A DNA stretch of 64,000 bases, from assembly GCA_905221605.1 (NCBI GenBank), contig CAJNDS010000037.1:126001-190000 (forward strand), written 5' to 3'. This DNA comes from Symbiodinium natans (Eukaryota; Sar; Dinophyceae; Suessiales; Symbiodiniaceae). Positions 1 to 11,000 of this stretch are shown piece after piece; within the stretch, counting starts at the first letter, position 1; each line of letters begins with the position of its first letter. The position numbers and the translations under genes were made by a program. Under the pieces are notes generated by a model. It was given only the letters and a program-made list of their open reading frames with translations. It had not been told where the DNA came from and did no database searches.

Positions 1-2043
1 GCCGAACACGCAGGCGGGGATGCGCCAGCCCGGAAGAAGCTGCGGCTTGATGCTTTGCAAGTTAGTGCACATGATGCAGAAATGTTCCATCTTGATGAAT
101 CCATTGAGTTGGTAGACGAAAGTGCAGAGCAATTTCTTGATTGCGAAGATCAGGAAGACAATCAAAGTGAGTGGGCAGAACAGCCTGGTTCTGACCTTGA
201 CATCCCGCCAATCTTGATCAAGCCTTTCAGTGAAATCGAGCCGCAGTGCAGTGCATCTGAGCAAGCAGAAATTGATGCTGCAGCAGATGCATTCGAGCTT
301 GCACGCCTCCTGGGCAGCAGTGTGCTTGAGCAAATGCAATCGTGGCAGCCGGGCGACAGGACACTGTCATCCAAATATGTACGCAGCTGGCGTGCTAAAA
401 CTTTGGGTGGCGAAAAGAAGTGGTTGAGGAGGTCAAGGTTGGTTGCAAGAGAGTTTGCGCACCTGGACCCAGAGAGACAGCATCTCTTTGCACCGACCAC
501 GACGCAGTGCATGCTACGCATCATACCAGCCCTCTTCGTTCGCCACTTCCACGAAGGATGGGCGTTGATGAGCCTTGATGTTTCAGACGCCTTTCTCCAA
601 TGCAAGCAAGAGCATGAAACCCTGACCAAAGTGAATGGTCAATGGTACAGGCTGCTACGCATGTTGCCGGGGCAGAGAGACGGGTCGGCTACCTGGTTCC
701 GGGATTTCATGCAGGAGATCAAAACGGCTGTGGAGGCAGAGCCTCTGGCAGAGCAGCCCGTCTTGTTCAGAATTCCAAAGCCAGCTGGGGCAGGCATGGT
801 GCACGTCGACGACATGCTGTGCACAGGACCTGTGAAGCGCTTGGAGGACCTAGAGAGGCACCTGAAAAGCAAATTCAAAGTTTCGGTTGATTGGATCCGT
901 TCAGTAGGAGAAGAAGTAACTTTTCTGAAGAGGCGCCATGTCCTTGTAAGCCCTGAGCTTTTGGTTGTAGAGCCTGACGTTAAGTACTTGGACAAACTTC
1001 TTCAAGTAACGGGTTTATCAGGTGCAAAGGCGAGGTCCAAGGCGGCACCGTTCCCAACTGGGGGACTGCCAACCGATTCCGAGCCAGACCCAGAGCTTGA
1101 TCCGGAGACAGCGACGCGCTACAGATCTGCCTTGGGGATACTCATGTATCTGAGCGTCGATTTGCTGGCATCTCAGTTTGGGATCCGGTATCTCGCGACC
1201 CGCGCACACAAGCCTACTCAAGGGTGCTGGAAACTGCTAAGGCATCTCACGAGCTATGTGAGTTCCCATCGGTCACATGTGATCGGACTGTCAAAGCCCA
1301 CCTTGGGAAAGGGGCTGGTGTGCAACCGTGTGTCTGAGCACAAAACTTCAGTGCTCGAAATGTTCTCAGACAGCGACTGGAGTGGAGACAAACGCACACG
1401 CCGCAGCGTGTCCGCTTGTTGCGTGGTATTGGATTGCCAACTGCTGTATTCAAGCTCTCACACGCAAAAGGTTATAAGCCTGTCGTCGTGTGAAGCCGAG
1501 TATAACTCGCTTGTTGCAGGCAGCGCCACCGCCATCCTGTTGCAGAACTGCGTATGCCACGTGTGCCCAGACCTTGATGTGAAGTTGTCGTGCCTATGCG
1601 ACAATGCTGCCGCCAGATCCCTTGGCAATCGGCAAGGGGTAGGACGAACGCGGCACATAGACGGGAAGTTGCTGTGGCTGCAGCAAAAGACACAGGAGAA
1701 ACTTCTTGAAGTGATTCCCGTAGGCACGCGAGACAACGTGTCGGACTTGCCGACGAAAGCACTTAAGCCTGAGAGGATTGAGTTCCTGCTTGGAAGGCTG
1801 AACGTGCGCTGCAAGGACAATGGGTTTCAGGTTGTCAGCGAGTCAGAACTGCTTGACCACGAATCGCGACGAAAGATTTGCAGAGTAGTCAAGAAGGGAT
1901 CAGTGAACGTGCAACAGGTTCTTCAGGTTCTTGCGTTAATCCTTCAGCTTGATAGCATTGCTGGTGTCAATCCAGATGAGCCCAATACCAGTGCAGACGC
2001 CTTGGGCCGGGACACTGGCGATGAGACTGGAGACTGGCGATGA
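1..2043 (+). CDS. Copia Pol polyprotein, partial: reverse transcriptase and RNase H
   Basis: The frame is open from base 1, so this is the C-terminal part of a longer polyprotein; the first in-window start-like codon (TTG at 55) is not a real start. Numbering from 55, the reverse transcriptase covers about residues 110-300. It has the first catalytic Asp in LDVSDAFLQ (about 173-182), the LPGQRDGSATWF block and the active site HVDDML (about 250-255), where the usual F/YVDD is HVDD. RNase H follows: FSDSDWSGD (about 437), SSCEAEY (about 476), DNAAARSL (about 516) and TRHIDGKLLWL (about 532). The family copies RNA into cDNA for integration. The RT-to-RNase H spacing is normal, so the domains are intact. 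The frame ends just after a 19-bp tandem duplication that shifts it. Confidence 0.9.
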   Translation, partial: AEHAGGDAPARKKLRLDALQVSAHDAEMFHLDESIELVDESAEQFLDCEDQEDNQSEWAEQPGSDLDIPPILIKPFSEIEPQCSASEQAEIDAAADAFELARLLGSSVLEQMQSWQPGDRTLSSKYVRSWRAKTLGGEKKWLRRSRLVAREFAHLDPERQHLFAPTTTQCMLRIIPALFVRHFHEGWALMSLDVSDAFLQCKQEHETLTKVNGQWYRLLRMLPGQRDGSATWFRDFMQEIKTAVEAEPLAEQPVLFRIPKPAGAGMVHVDDMLCTGPVKRLEDLERHLKSKFKVSVDWIRSVGEEVTFLKRRHVLVSPELLVVEPDVKYLDKLLQVTGLSGAKARSKAAPFPTGGLPTDSEPDPELDPETATRYRSALGILMYLSVDLLASQFGIRYLATRAHKPTQGCWKLLRHLTSYVSSHRSHVIGLSKPTLGKGLVCNRVSEHKTSVLEMFSDSDWSGDKRTRRSVSACCVVLDCQLLYSSSHTQKVISLSSCEAEYNSLVAGSATAILLQNCVCHVCPDLDVKLSCLCDNAAARSLGNRQGVGRTRHIDGKLLWLQQKTQEKLLEVIPVGTRDNVSDLPTKALKPERIEFLLGRLNVRCKDNGFQVVSESELLDHESRRKICRVVKKGSVNVQQVLQVLALILQLDSIAGVNPDEPNTSADALGRDTGDETGDWR

Positions 2044-2051
2044 GACTGGAG
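2014..2051 (+). repeat. 19-bp perfect tandem duplication, frameshifting
   Basis: Bases 2014-2032 and 2033-2051 are identical. Nineteen is not a multiple of three, and the copia frame stops at 2041-2043 inside the second copy. With one copy only, the upstream frame would run into the frame that encodes the membrane segment at 2054-2300. The duplication is therefore the likely event that truncated this polyprotein copy. Confidence 0.8.
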
Positions 2052-2307
2052 GTGGCTACGAGAGCATGCTGTGGAGTTTTCTTGAAAGAGTGCTACATGC
2101 GATTTTCTTGATCCATGACTTCATGGTTAATCACCCGCAAGCAAGCCTGATACTTGCCCAAAGCACGATCCTTGTGATGATATGCATCTGTTTCTGCTGC
2201 CGACGAAGCAGAGCGTCGCAACTCCGTGAAACTGCTGAGACAGGAGCAGCAAGTGCACCCACGGTGAGCGTGCATATAAAGGTTGGTGGGGTTTCGGTTC
2301 CTGGGGA
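2052..2307 (+). pseudogene. Copia polyprotein continuation with a membrane segment (frame 2)
   Basis: This stretch is open in the frame entered after the 19-bp duplication. It encodes an amphipathic stretch (SFLERVLHAIFLIHDFMV, about 2072-2130), then a strongly hydrophobic helix rich in Ile, Leu and Cys (about 2144-2200). A basic stop-transfer-like CCRRSRA and a Ser/Thr/Ala-rich linker follow. A single-pass membrane anchor in a copia C-terminus is unusual; its role is unknown. The frame has no start of its own and reads naturally as a continuation of the RNase H part. Confidence 0.55.
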
Positions 2308-2310
2308 TAG

Positions 2311-2712
2311 GATAAGTCCCCTAACCTTAACTTGCAGCAGCAAGCCACCGAAGAAGACACAAGCGATGATGAACCAGACCCGACAGCTGCACCGTCAACT
2401 GCAGTGCCGGGTGCTACGCAGCCGAGTGCGAGCACATCTTGGAGTGAGGTTGAGGCAAATCTTAATGCTTGGTTGCGTGAGAATGCTTTGCCGATCCTTG
2501 AGCAGTGCGATGCACCACCACAAACACCAGACCACATGTCAGTCAGGGACCCGCAAGGGCATCGCATCGTGTTTGTGACCGCGAGCCGTGGATATGCATT
2601 CCACCGTGTGTGGGAGTGTCCGCAGCTGAAGTGTGCGAAGCGGATACTCAGGTACAGCAAGCGTGAAGCCATGAGGCGAGGCTATCAGCCATGCAAAGTA
2701 TGTGGGGTGTGA
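2311..2712 (+). CDS. Copia C-terminal ORF with a Cys/His zinc-type motif
   Basis: The frame is open after a TAG at 2308-2310 and ends at TGA 2710-2712. Counting from the TTG at 2332 (126 residues), an acidic Ser/Pro/Ala-rich linker (EEDTSDDEPDP) leads to a C-terminal module with His91, Cys96, Cys101, then EAMRRGYQPCKVC with Cys121 and Cys124. The FH...C...EAxxxGYxPCxxC layout resembles small Ada-type zinc-binding modules; zinc binding is inferred from motif only. There is no ATG near the beginning. It is probably the end of the same polyprotein, separated by a second frame change or an intron ending at the TTGCAG near 2336. Confidence 0.6.
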   Translation, partial: DKSPNLNLQQQATEEDTSDDEPDPTAAPSTAVPGATQPSASTSWSEVEANLNAWLRENALPILEQCDAPPQTPDHMSVRDPQGHRIVFVTASRGYAFHRVWECPQLKCAKRILRYSKREAMRRGYQPCKVCGV

Positions 2713-5700
2713 TTCAGTGTTTTCTTTCCACTTGGAAATGTTCATGATGCTGCGCAGTGGCCGCATGTATATAGCTTTATGTACATAGCTTGTGATGCTC
2801 ATGAAACTTCACTTGCCAGTCCGTGTGGAACTTGAAATCCAGCAATCTCTCTACAGCTTTCTCACACCAATTTGGTGTCAATCCTGTTGTGACAACCAGA
2901 CATCGACTGTGATGGGTGTGGAGCACCCTGAACCCGCAGAGGGCAATCGTGCCCTGATGGTAACTAGGCCATCTCAATCTTGGACGAGATCTTGAAAAGA
3001 CCTTGTGTGCTTGCGCTTGGGCCATACAAGCATCTACATCTCTGTCCTTACCAGCCGGTGGGAAGAGATTCTGCATAGGCCGTAGCTGTACAGTGCTGCG
3101 TAGTTGTAGCTAAGCCAAAGACCGTTGAGGCAGAGCTTAGAAGACGCCAACACTTTTGGAGTGCAATCCTGAACTAAGTATGTTGTTGTTTCCTGTGGGG
3201 CATCGGCAAATGTGAAGTAGACGAAGCAAGCATTCCGCCAGCTCAATGCAGCATCGAGGCGGGCTGTTGAACATTTTGCCGTATCGAAAGTCCCCATTTT
3301 ATGATGTGATTTGGTTTGCAGTATTTCATGCACTCACATGTTTCACTTTGAGATTGAGTTGCATCTGAAGGCGTCTTTGAGAGTTCAAAACATTTTCAGG
3401 GTAACATATAGGCGTATAGAAATACCAGTCGAAAATTACAGCGGTTACACACCTCCTGAATTAGCAAATGCAATACAGACACAACTTCATTTGTCTTTGA
3501 AATATATCATGATTTTTGAAAGGCTGTATTCTTGGAACAAAGTATCCGATCTACCAATGAAGGTAATCTCAGTGCAGCTTGGTTGGTGGAATTAGCAATG
3601 CGTGCCGGACGAGCCACCCCATCGTATTTCTGCAAGGGAAGTCTCTTATCTTCTGGATAAACGGTTCCTGTACGTTCCTGAAGAGCAGGCGGAACCATCG
3701 TGTTATGATACGTTGCAAAAACATCTTCGAGATTCTCAGTGGGAATGCTTTGGAGGGATTGCTCCGCGGGGCTGCTTTGTGGGCTTATGGCGTGCCTTGT
3801 AGGCTTTGTGTGCTTCAGCACTCGCGTGAAAAAAAAGCAAGGAGGTCGGAACCCATATCTCCGCATTCAATGCGCTCACCGAGCCCTTTATGGAGGAGGT
3901 GAGTTGCAGTTGCCACTCTCGAGGTTGGACGCTCCAAAATTGAAGTTTTCTCGATTGTGCTAGTAGTTGCAACGTTGAAGTCTGAAGCTTGGCGCCAAAA
4001 GGTGGTTGAACGAGGGAAAACTAGTAGCACTTTCGGGGTATAAGCACGCCGTGGATCATGTAGCGCCCTTTGCATCGCCTTGCAGTCCGGGTTGGGGCTT
4101 GGAGGTCTTGGGATTTTGGGTAGTGGTGTTTCTGATCGAGTTCCTGAAGCCAATCGCTTGCGGTGTTGTGTTGGTTCCCCTTCAAGGGCATCACATGCAG
4201 CCATACAGCAGTCCAATCTTCGACGTTGACCCGTCAAGGTGGGCAGCACAATTGATAAGATAAACAACCTTGCACTTAACCTCAAGTCAAGTACTTCAGA
4301 ATCTTTGACAACGCCAAGCTTTTCACCTCACCGAACTTTCGTGTTGGAAATTTGTCCCAGTCCTGAATTCCAACTGCCATGGCCACGTTTGGCAAGATGA
4401 GGCACGGACCTGCGCGAACAGCCGCTGCAGGGCTTGTTGGCAGTGGGTTCAAAGCTTCAAAGATTTCAGGGGCTTAGTTCGACAAATGATTCATCCGCAG
4501 CTTAGCCTTGAGTATTCAGGCCGCAACCCCAAGACGCTAGGCGTTCCCCGTCAGAAATTATTGTTGCGTCGCAGCTGCTTCTTTCAGTGCAGAGTAATGG
4601 GTTCCCTAGTCCGGTTACCAAGCTTGTGAAGCCTGATCGAAACAACACCACCATGCCTCAAACATCGCACCTGCAAGACTTGTACTTTGCACACCACTGC
4701 AGACCCAGCAATAACAGACCGTACAAGTTCCCGCAGATGGATTTCGGAACAATGAAGCTGGCCGCACTGCCATTTCAGCTCTCCTCGAATTTGGACTTTG
4801 CTTTGTCTGCTGCATGTTGGCAGGAGAACCCTTTTAGACCCGTGAGGCTAACATGTCGATGGATCACAGGTTGAAACCTTCAAGATCCGACAGAGCTTGA
4901 AGTTTTTTACTTTACACGTTACCGTAACATACGTACTCTGACCGCTTCTCGGCGGCACAAAAGCTGCTGTCGTGCCGAACTCTTCGGGTCACGACATGTC
5001 GGCACGAATCGCCAGGCCCGGTTGCACTAGTGGGATGTTAGGTTCCATTTAGCAAATGCAGGTATGTTCGACGTGTGGGGATTTGTGATTTTCAGAATTG
5101 CGTGCGGGGCTTGAGATATCAAATTGGGACTGGGTGGATGAGTTGAAGGCGCTTGGTTTTGCTTATGCAGCAGTTTAGCAAGCTCGTGGTTGCCTCATGC
5201 TTTCATTCGCTGGCATGGCTTGTTTTAACGCACGAACTGCGCATAGTTGCAAGGGGCCTAAGCGCATGTCATGTAGAGCCCGCACGACAATTCAGAGGTA
5301 TGTGGAATGGGGCAGTGGGTCGTGTCAGGTTGCAGGCTAATGAATGGATGTTTTTTTCGCTGACCAGTGAGGTTTCACAAACCAAGCCAGTTCGAACATG
5401 CTGGGGCCATAAGAGTCATAAGCCCTAAGCGCTAGAAATACCCAATTCCCTCTCGTTAATGCTCAGCCATTCTCTACCCTGCAAGGCTTCTCTCTTGCAG
5501 CCACCAGGACACTACACATCGTGCAATCATCGGTTTCGGGTGTTGAAATTCTTCACGCATGTTCGTGCGTTAGGATGTTTCAGAGTTCAGGGGGTCGGGA
5601 CGTATCCGGGATGTTTGAGGACTGGGGGCTCCTCTTGGCTCGGGCTCAGGACATCGAGAAGGAGGCTTTGTGAGTAATCAGTGCACCCAACATCTCGGAG

Positions 5701-6264
5701 GCTGGATCTCAACAGCGAGATGTTGAAGTAAATAGGAATTGCCGGACAGGACCCAACGGCCCTAGAGTGCAGACGTGGTTCAAAGGTTTCTGGGTCCCTC
5801 AGGAGTGTGCCCTGCACTCCTTGCGGGAGATGGCGCTGGCCTGTGAGGCATTGGCCAGGTTTACTTTGTTCTCGCGATCAACTTTGCGTTCCCCAAACAA
5901 ATCGAGAGGCCACAAGGAACCCTAAATCAAGTAGAAGGCTCAGGAGTGATAAGAGGAGGACACTTAACACTTAAGAGACTACTAGGGTAGAAAAGATTAA
6001 GAGAGGAACGCAGCGGGAGAGGGTTTGGAGACTGCCTGCCCGGCACTCCCTCTAAAAAGCTTTTCCAGAAGCTAGCATAGTAGAGGGCATTACTCGAATC
6101 AATATCCAGTGCTCGGGGCATGGCTGGACTCTTGGCCCGAGGTGTGTTCGCTTGATGTTCACTTGTTCGAGGTTGTTTGTTTGGGCTTGTCGGGCAGGGG
6201 TGTCGAATGAGAGTATCCTTGTGTCCTGATCTGACTTCTGTTGTCTTTTTCCCAAATTTGGCAG
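2713..6264. other. No supported gene
   Basis: Only short overlapping frames are present on both strands, none with a recognisable domain. The segment at 5.9-6.2 kb is open on the minus strand but has no recognisable motif. No LTR matching the copia element was recognised. Confidence 0.5.
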
Positions 6265-6770
6265 GAGGAGCCCCAGCAGTTCTTGGATGCCATTGAGGCT
6301 CGTTGGAAGTGGGGTGTCCGTGGCCTGGCATACCGAAAACACGGCGGAGCAGCCGCTGAACATTCTCCTTGCGTCTCTTCCCCCATCTTTTCGTTTCGCC
6401 CTCATTGCTCTGCTTTGCCGCTGCTACCCCGACCGTGGTGGCTGTTCCCGCATCCTTCGTTCACTGCTGTTTCCCCCTCTGCACTCGCATGCATGGCCTT
6501 GGTTTTGATTAGGATTACGAATTTCTGTATGTCGTGGCTATGTCACTTCGTGGGCTGCAGTGGCTTTCAGGTCTTCGAGCCTGAGAGTAAAGCGTCTACG
6601 AATGCACTGGGACAATGGACTTCAATGGACCCCTATAATCCGATCCAGGCAGCAGCCTTCGCGATGGATGTCAAGACTGCCAGCCGCAGTTACCGATCCC
6701 CGAAAGAATTCTTGAGGATGCGCGTGTTGGGCCTGAAGCCAGAAGCTTTACCTATCTGCTCAAAGATGTG
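6265..6770 (+). CDS. Candidate exon pair upstream of gene copy 1
   Basis: One frame is open throughout (to TGA 6769-6771), but only its ends look coding. The first part follows a pyrimidine-rich acceptor (TTTGGCAG at 6264) and encodes EEPQQFLDAIEARWKWG. The second follows GGCTTTCAG at 6570 and encodes VFEPESKASTNALGQW, then a block with PIQAAAFAMDVKTASRSYR and SPKEFLRMRVLGLKP. The middle is hydrophobic and cysteine-rich, more like intron. Both parts are on the strand of the downstream duplicated gene and may be its 5' exons. No matching blocks were convincingly found before copy 2. The family is not recognised. Confidence 0.35.
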
Positions 6771-7699
6771 AGCTTTTTCGCGCTGGAACTTTCAGCTGCA
6801 GGTGACAATGATGTTTTGAAGGTTTCGTACTGGCATTAGATAGGGGACCAGTGCCCAGTGCCTCCTTTGCACGAATCCGTTGCATCAATGCTTGAACCAA
6901 ACCCGGCCCCATGAGCCATGCTAAGCCCTAAGCGGCCCAAAAGCTTGATTTTACGGAGCCCGAAACATCACGATGCCACCTCTAGACTACGACGCCTCTT
7001 TTCCCCAATGCTCTGAAGACAGCACCCAGGACAGAGTTTCACTGAGAACTATCGCGCCACTTGCCCAGCAAACAGAAGACCGACGACCTGGGGCAGGGGA
7101 CAGTTTGAGTTAGTGCACCCTCAGTTCGTGTTGCAAAGTGTTGTAAACTTCATGCCATTCGAGAATTTGAGAGATTACAGTAGACTTGAACCTCAGAGTG
7201 TCTTTTGAAATTGAGGTTCGATGAAGGTTAACTGGAGACTCGCAGAAATATTGTTGCACATGCATGAGTCCTACACAACAAGTGTTACCTGTCGTGATTT
7301 ACTTGAATACTTTGATGTTTTGCAAACGCAAGCATCCATAAACGGGACCGCCAGCTTTCAAAAGTGGATTGCGCATTTTGGGTTGAACTGTTTGCGCTCG
7401 GCATGGCTTTCAGAGCACGTAAACTTCAAACCTCTAGGCCGTAGAATGCCTAAAATGTAACGGAGCCAGACGTGGCTCTGTACGAGAAGGTGCTCTTTCA
7501 GCAGTCTGCACGTCTCTATCGACTTGAGTTCTGGCCGCTCGGTTGTTAGCCTGCATGTGCAGTATCATTTGGGCTTCCATGATGTTTCGAAATGTCGCTG
7601 CAGGTCGTGGAGTCTTCGTTGCACGTTTGAGGTCTTGGGTTCAGGGCTTTTGTAACCCAACGCCCGAATCTTCTCCATCCTGTTGGTGCTCTTTTTCAG

Positions 7700-7744
7700 C
7701 AAATGTGCCTTGCAGCTTTGGGAGTGATGGAGCGGCTGCTGAGG
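7700..7744 (+). CDS. Candidate 45-nt exon before exon A of copy 1
   Basis: The block follows a good acceptor (CTCTTTTTCAG) and precedes a GT. Read in phase 0 it encodes QMCLAALGVMERLLR, an amphipathic helix. It is included because its size and setting match the mini-exons found further on. No copy-2 counterpart was seen, so support is weak. Confidence 0.25.
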
Positions 7745-7982
7745 GTCTGCCCTTGCAGATGCTAGATGCGTCCGCGTCCATCATCAACTCATGTAGTACA
7801 GCAAAACAGGTTCCACGTATATGGGGGTTCGTTTGGACTGTGGCTTGCAGTGCGACACTTTCGCCCTGCTTCTGGGAATCGGAAATTGGAATAAAGGATT
7901 CCGAGGGTTTGCAGGAACAATGCCTGGAGACAATGCCTTGAATTAGGTGGAAGGGTTGGCTGGACAGTTGCTTCAGCAACAG

Positions 7983-8064
7983 AAGGATGCCCACCGACTG
8001 CTGTTGACAAACATAGTATGCAGGCGAGCCTGCCTAAATGACTTCGAGTCCATCGCAGTCAATG
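7983..8064 (+). CDS. Exon A, copy 1
   Basis: Follows AACAG and ends before GTGAGG. The encoded end, ACLNDFESIAVNG, matches ACQDNFESVAVNG at 26335-26373 in copy 2. Nine of 13 positions are identical and the rest include Ile/Val. Within the shared part most base changes are at third codon positions (GCA/GCC, GTC/GTG, AAT/AAC), as expected for coding sequence. The 5' half aligns poorly, so the exon start is uncertain. Confidence 0.5.
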
Positions 8065-11000
8065 GTGAGGCAGAGGAGAATGCTGGCTCCTGTCATGTAC
8101 TCTTTCTCTGGCTGAGAGCTGAAGTGCATGCATCTGAGGGTCTCCACATGCCATTTCTCTACCGAAACGACTCCTGAACAGGACGCAGATGGTCCGGATA
8201 CTGAGACACAGTAGTCACTGGAGTCAGTGACTACCACTGATTACCAGAAACACGTTCGCAGGCATGAATCATTGTGGGAAGTCTTGTTCTACAGAAGTCA
8301 TGTAGGCTCCACACAAGGCACTTGGCAGAGCAATCAATGAGCTCGAGTTTTCTTCGCTTGCATCGAAACCCAAACACATCCATCAGACGACCGTGCACAT
8401 CCTGTTGTCATGAAAAGGGGAGTACCTCAGCGAAATACCGGTGAACATTCAGAAATACTTGCCATTTTACAGCCAAATTGATCAGCTGAACCGCTCTAGA
8501 CATCTTTAGATGTTAGACTGCTCTGAACCCTCGACCCAACGGCGGATAGCACCTGCTTAAGTTTTACGTCGTTACTTCTCGCAGGTCCACAGCTTCTCTG
8601 CAGCAACTCGAGGGAAAGCCAGGCACAAAGCAGAGTTGGGCCTCTCTCTTTAGATTTGGATTGTTGTTACAAGATGGGCTTTTAGTATCGTGCGGGAGCT
8701 TCGGCAACTGGAAACTACCTTCGTCGGTTCCGTGAAGAGACTGGACTGTCGCCAACAATGCAACCTTTACAAGTGAATTCCGATGTTGCCTTTTAAGGGG
8801 TAGGCTCTTCGTCATTCCAATATGCCGGGTCGTTGCAGGCAACTCCGTGCCAGCCGCGAGGAATTGACGAATGCGTTGTCGCTTGGATCGCCATGCGCCA
8901 GAATCCTGAGATAGCCTGAAGCGGATCATTGAAGTGGTTCTCATCAAAGGCGAGAGCCACACACTACCGGCAAGAGTGAGAGCCACACACTACCGGCAAG
9001 AGTTCCTAACAGCAGCCATAGCGCCTGTGTGCGATTGTGCACAAATCTGTGCTGCTGTGTACTGTTGCAGCTGAGGAGAGAGTGGCACACAGCTGCAACA
9101 GCTAGCCGACTTGCAGGAGATTTTCGAGCGTTCGGTTTCTAGCATCGGTATCATTGTCTCAAAGATGCCCAATACAGGGCGCTTTGATGCCACCTCTAAT
9201 ACCCACAGAATATTCCTGTCCGGTGAGCATGGCATGCACAGGGATTTCGAGCGCCTTCAGTCTCAAACGCACAATAGGACCTCAACCCTTTTTTTGAGAA
9301 CCAAAATTGGAAAGCTGGAGCGCAAGCGAACTCAGCCCCACGGTACCACAAAGACTGCCAGCCCGAACATCGGCGTGTTTTGGAGCGAGAAGCAGCATGG
9401 GTGCTGGACAAGTTAGAGTGGAGGCAGTCGTCCCTCCATCTGCTTTTGGATATTTCGCTTCGCTTCAGCAGCCACTAACCACTCGGCAAGCTGAAAGGTC
9501 TACATTGACATGAATGCGAGGCATCCCTTTTTTTCGAAGACAAACAAATGCCTGGCAAGACATATGATGCCTCAACAAGCATTTACCTTCTCTCTGTCCC
9601 TGTTTCGTTTGAAAAACAAGAAGCCTTGCAAGACCTACCAAGATGTAGCATGTTTTCATCATCGCCAATTGTTTGATTGCAACTGGTGAGCTTCCCAACC
9701 CTTTGTTCACGACAATCCATGAGTGAATGCCTGGCAATGGTCGAGTCCCCGGTTTGTTCGTTTTTCCGGATCATCTGAAAATTGTCGTTTGGTCGGCAGA
9801 ACACTACTGCCTTGCAGTGGCTTCGCACCCGACAAACTTGGCCGAAGTTGAGCGGGAACACAGCCAAAAGCGAGTCTGTAGCTGAGCCCCGAGGGTTGAG
9901 ACCTGACATCCTGAGCCAGCGAACAACATCGCAACCTTACAGCAGGCGCACAGTCCATCCTAAGACCGACCGTGCATCTAGCACCCAGAACTTTGCGGTG
10001 GGCACGTACCGGACCAGGCACTGCACAACCACTGCGTATGCTCATGGTGCCCATAGCAGAGACGTAGGGGACCAGCGACATGTCTTGCGAGACTTACCCG
10101 CCACTAAGAACAGCAAAGTGATCTTGTCCACAAGCGGCTGGCACGATGGACAGAACTGTTATGATATTGGACATTTTTTTGCATTTCGAACCTTTCTTTT
10201 GGATCGGGAAACTTGTTATTCCGATAAAGCCTTGAGGAGGCTCGTGCTGAGTGCCAGCCAGTTGCGCTGAGAGATGCAACGTGCAGACATAAGGCTGCTG
10301 ACGATCTTTGGAGAGCTTTGGTTGCAAAGTGCAAAGATCGGGCGTGTCAGGAAAGGTCTAACGAAAATCAAAAACGGCACCAAAAAGAGAATCCACCCTT
10401 TCGGAGGTGCAGGTGTTGCCCGGTCCAGGTTTTGGAGACAGAGCCGGCAAAGGGATGAGGGTCGTCGAGAAGCATACCTTTCACACCCAAGCCTGCTCTA
10501 TCTTGGCCTATTCCGGTGCTGCTATTCCCAAGCCGTCCCAAGCCCCGGAGGATGGAAGCGATGGTTCCCGGTCACAAGCCACGGCATCTTCAGGCACAAA
10601 GTTTTGCAAGGGACGCAGGAATGTGACTGTCCGGAAAGTCTAGGGTGTCGCGATGTTAGGGGTTATTGGGTTTTCCAGGCCGATGTGGCAATTTTACAAG
10701 ACAATCGGACACTAGAAGAAGTAGCTGCTTCTTTTAGCATGTGTCGTAGATCGATGTGGTCTTGCATGAGTTGGCATGCGCTACATTCTACATGCTACTC
10801 GTATGTGCACAATTCTTCCAGCCGTGGGGAGAGGTCTCGAGGACCAAGCTTGCCATCTTACTACTTGAATCATGCCGTAATGCTTGAATATACCGCTTTT
10901 GGCATTTCTGAAAAATGGCTGACAGAAAAGGACTTAATGCATGACAGGAGACTGTCAGGGGCAGAGAACGATGGCGGCTCCATATGGCTCCTCTCGTACC

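Larger units (their letters stand above)
1..2712 (+). mobile_element. 3' part of a Ty1/copia-type retrotransposon
   Basis: The block holds, in order, a copia-type reverse transcriptase, an RNase H, a short membrane segment and a Cys/His-rich C-terminus, all on the + strand. Gag, protease and integrase would lie left of the window edge, where the frame is still open. No long terminal repeat, polypurine tract or target-site duplication could be recognised to the right, so the 3' limit is set at the stop of the last recognisable coding part. Two frame changes (a 19-bp duplication near 2033 and a change between about 2270 and 2310) suggest a degenerate copy. Confidence 0.85.

Noticed and set aside
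2713-6000. LTR of the copia element
   Set aside because: No repeated terminal sequence is visible, and the left LTR would lie outside the window, so it cannot be tested here.
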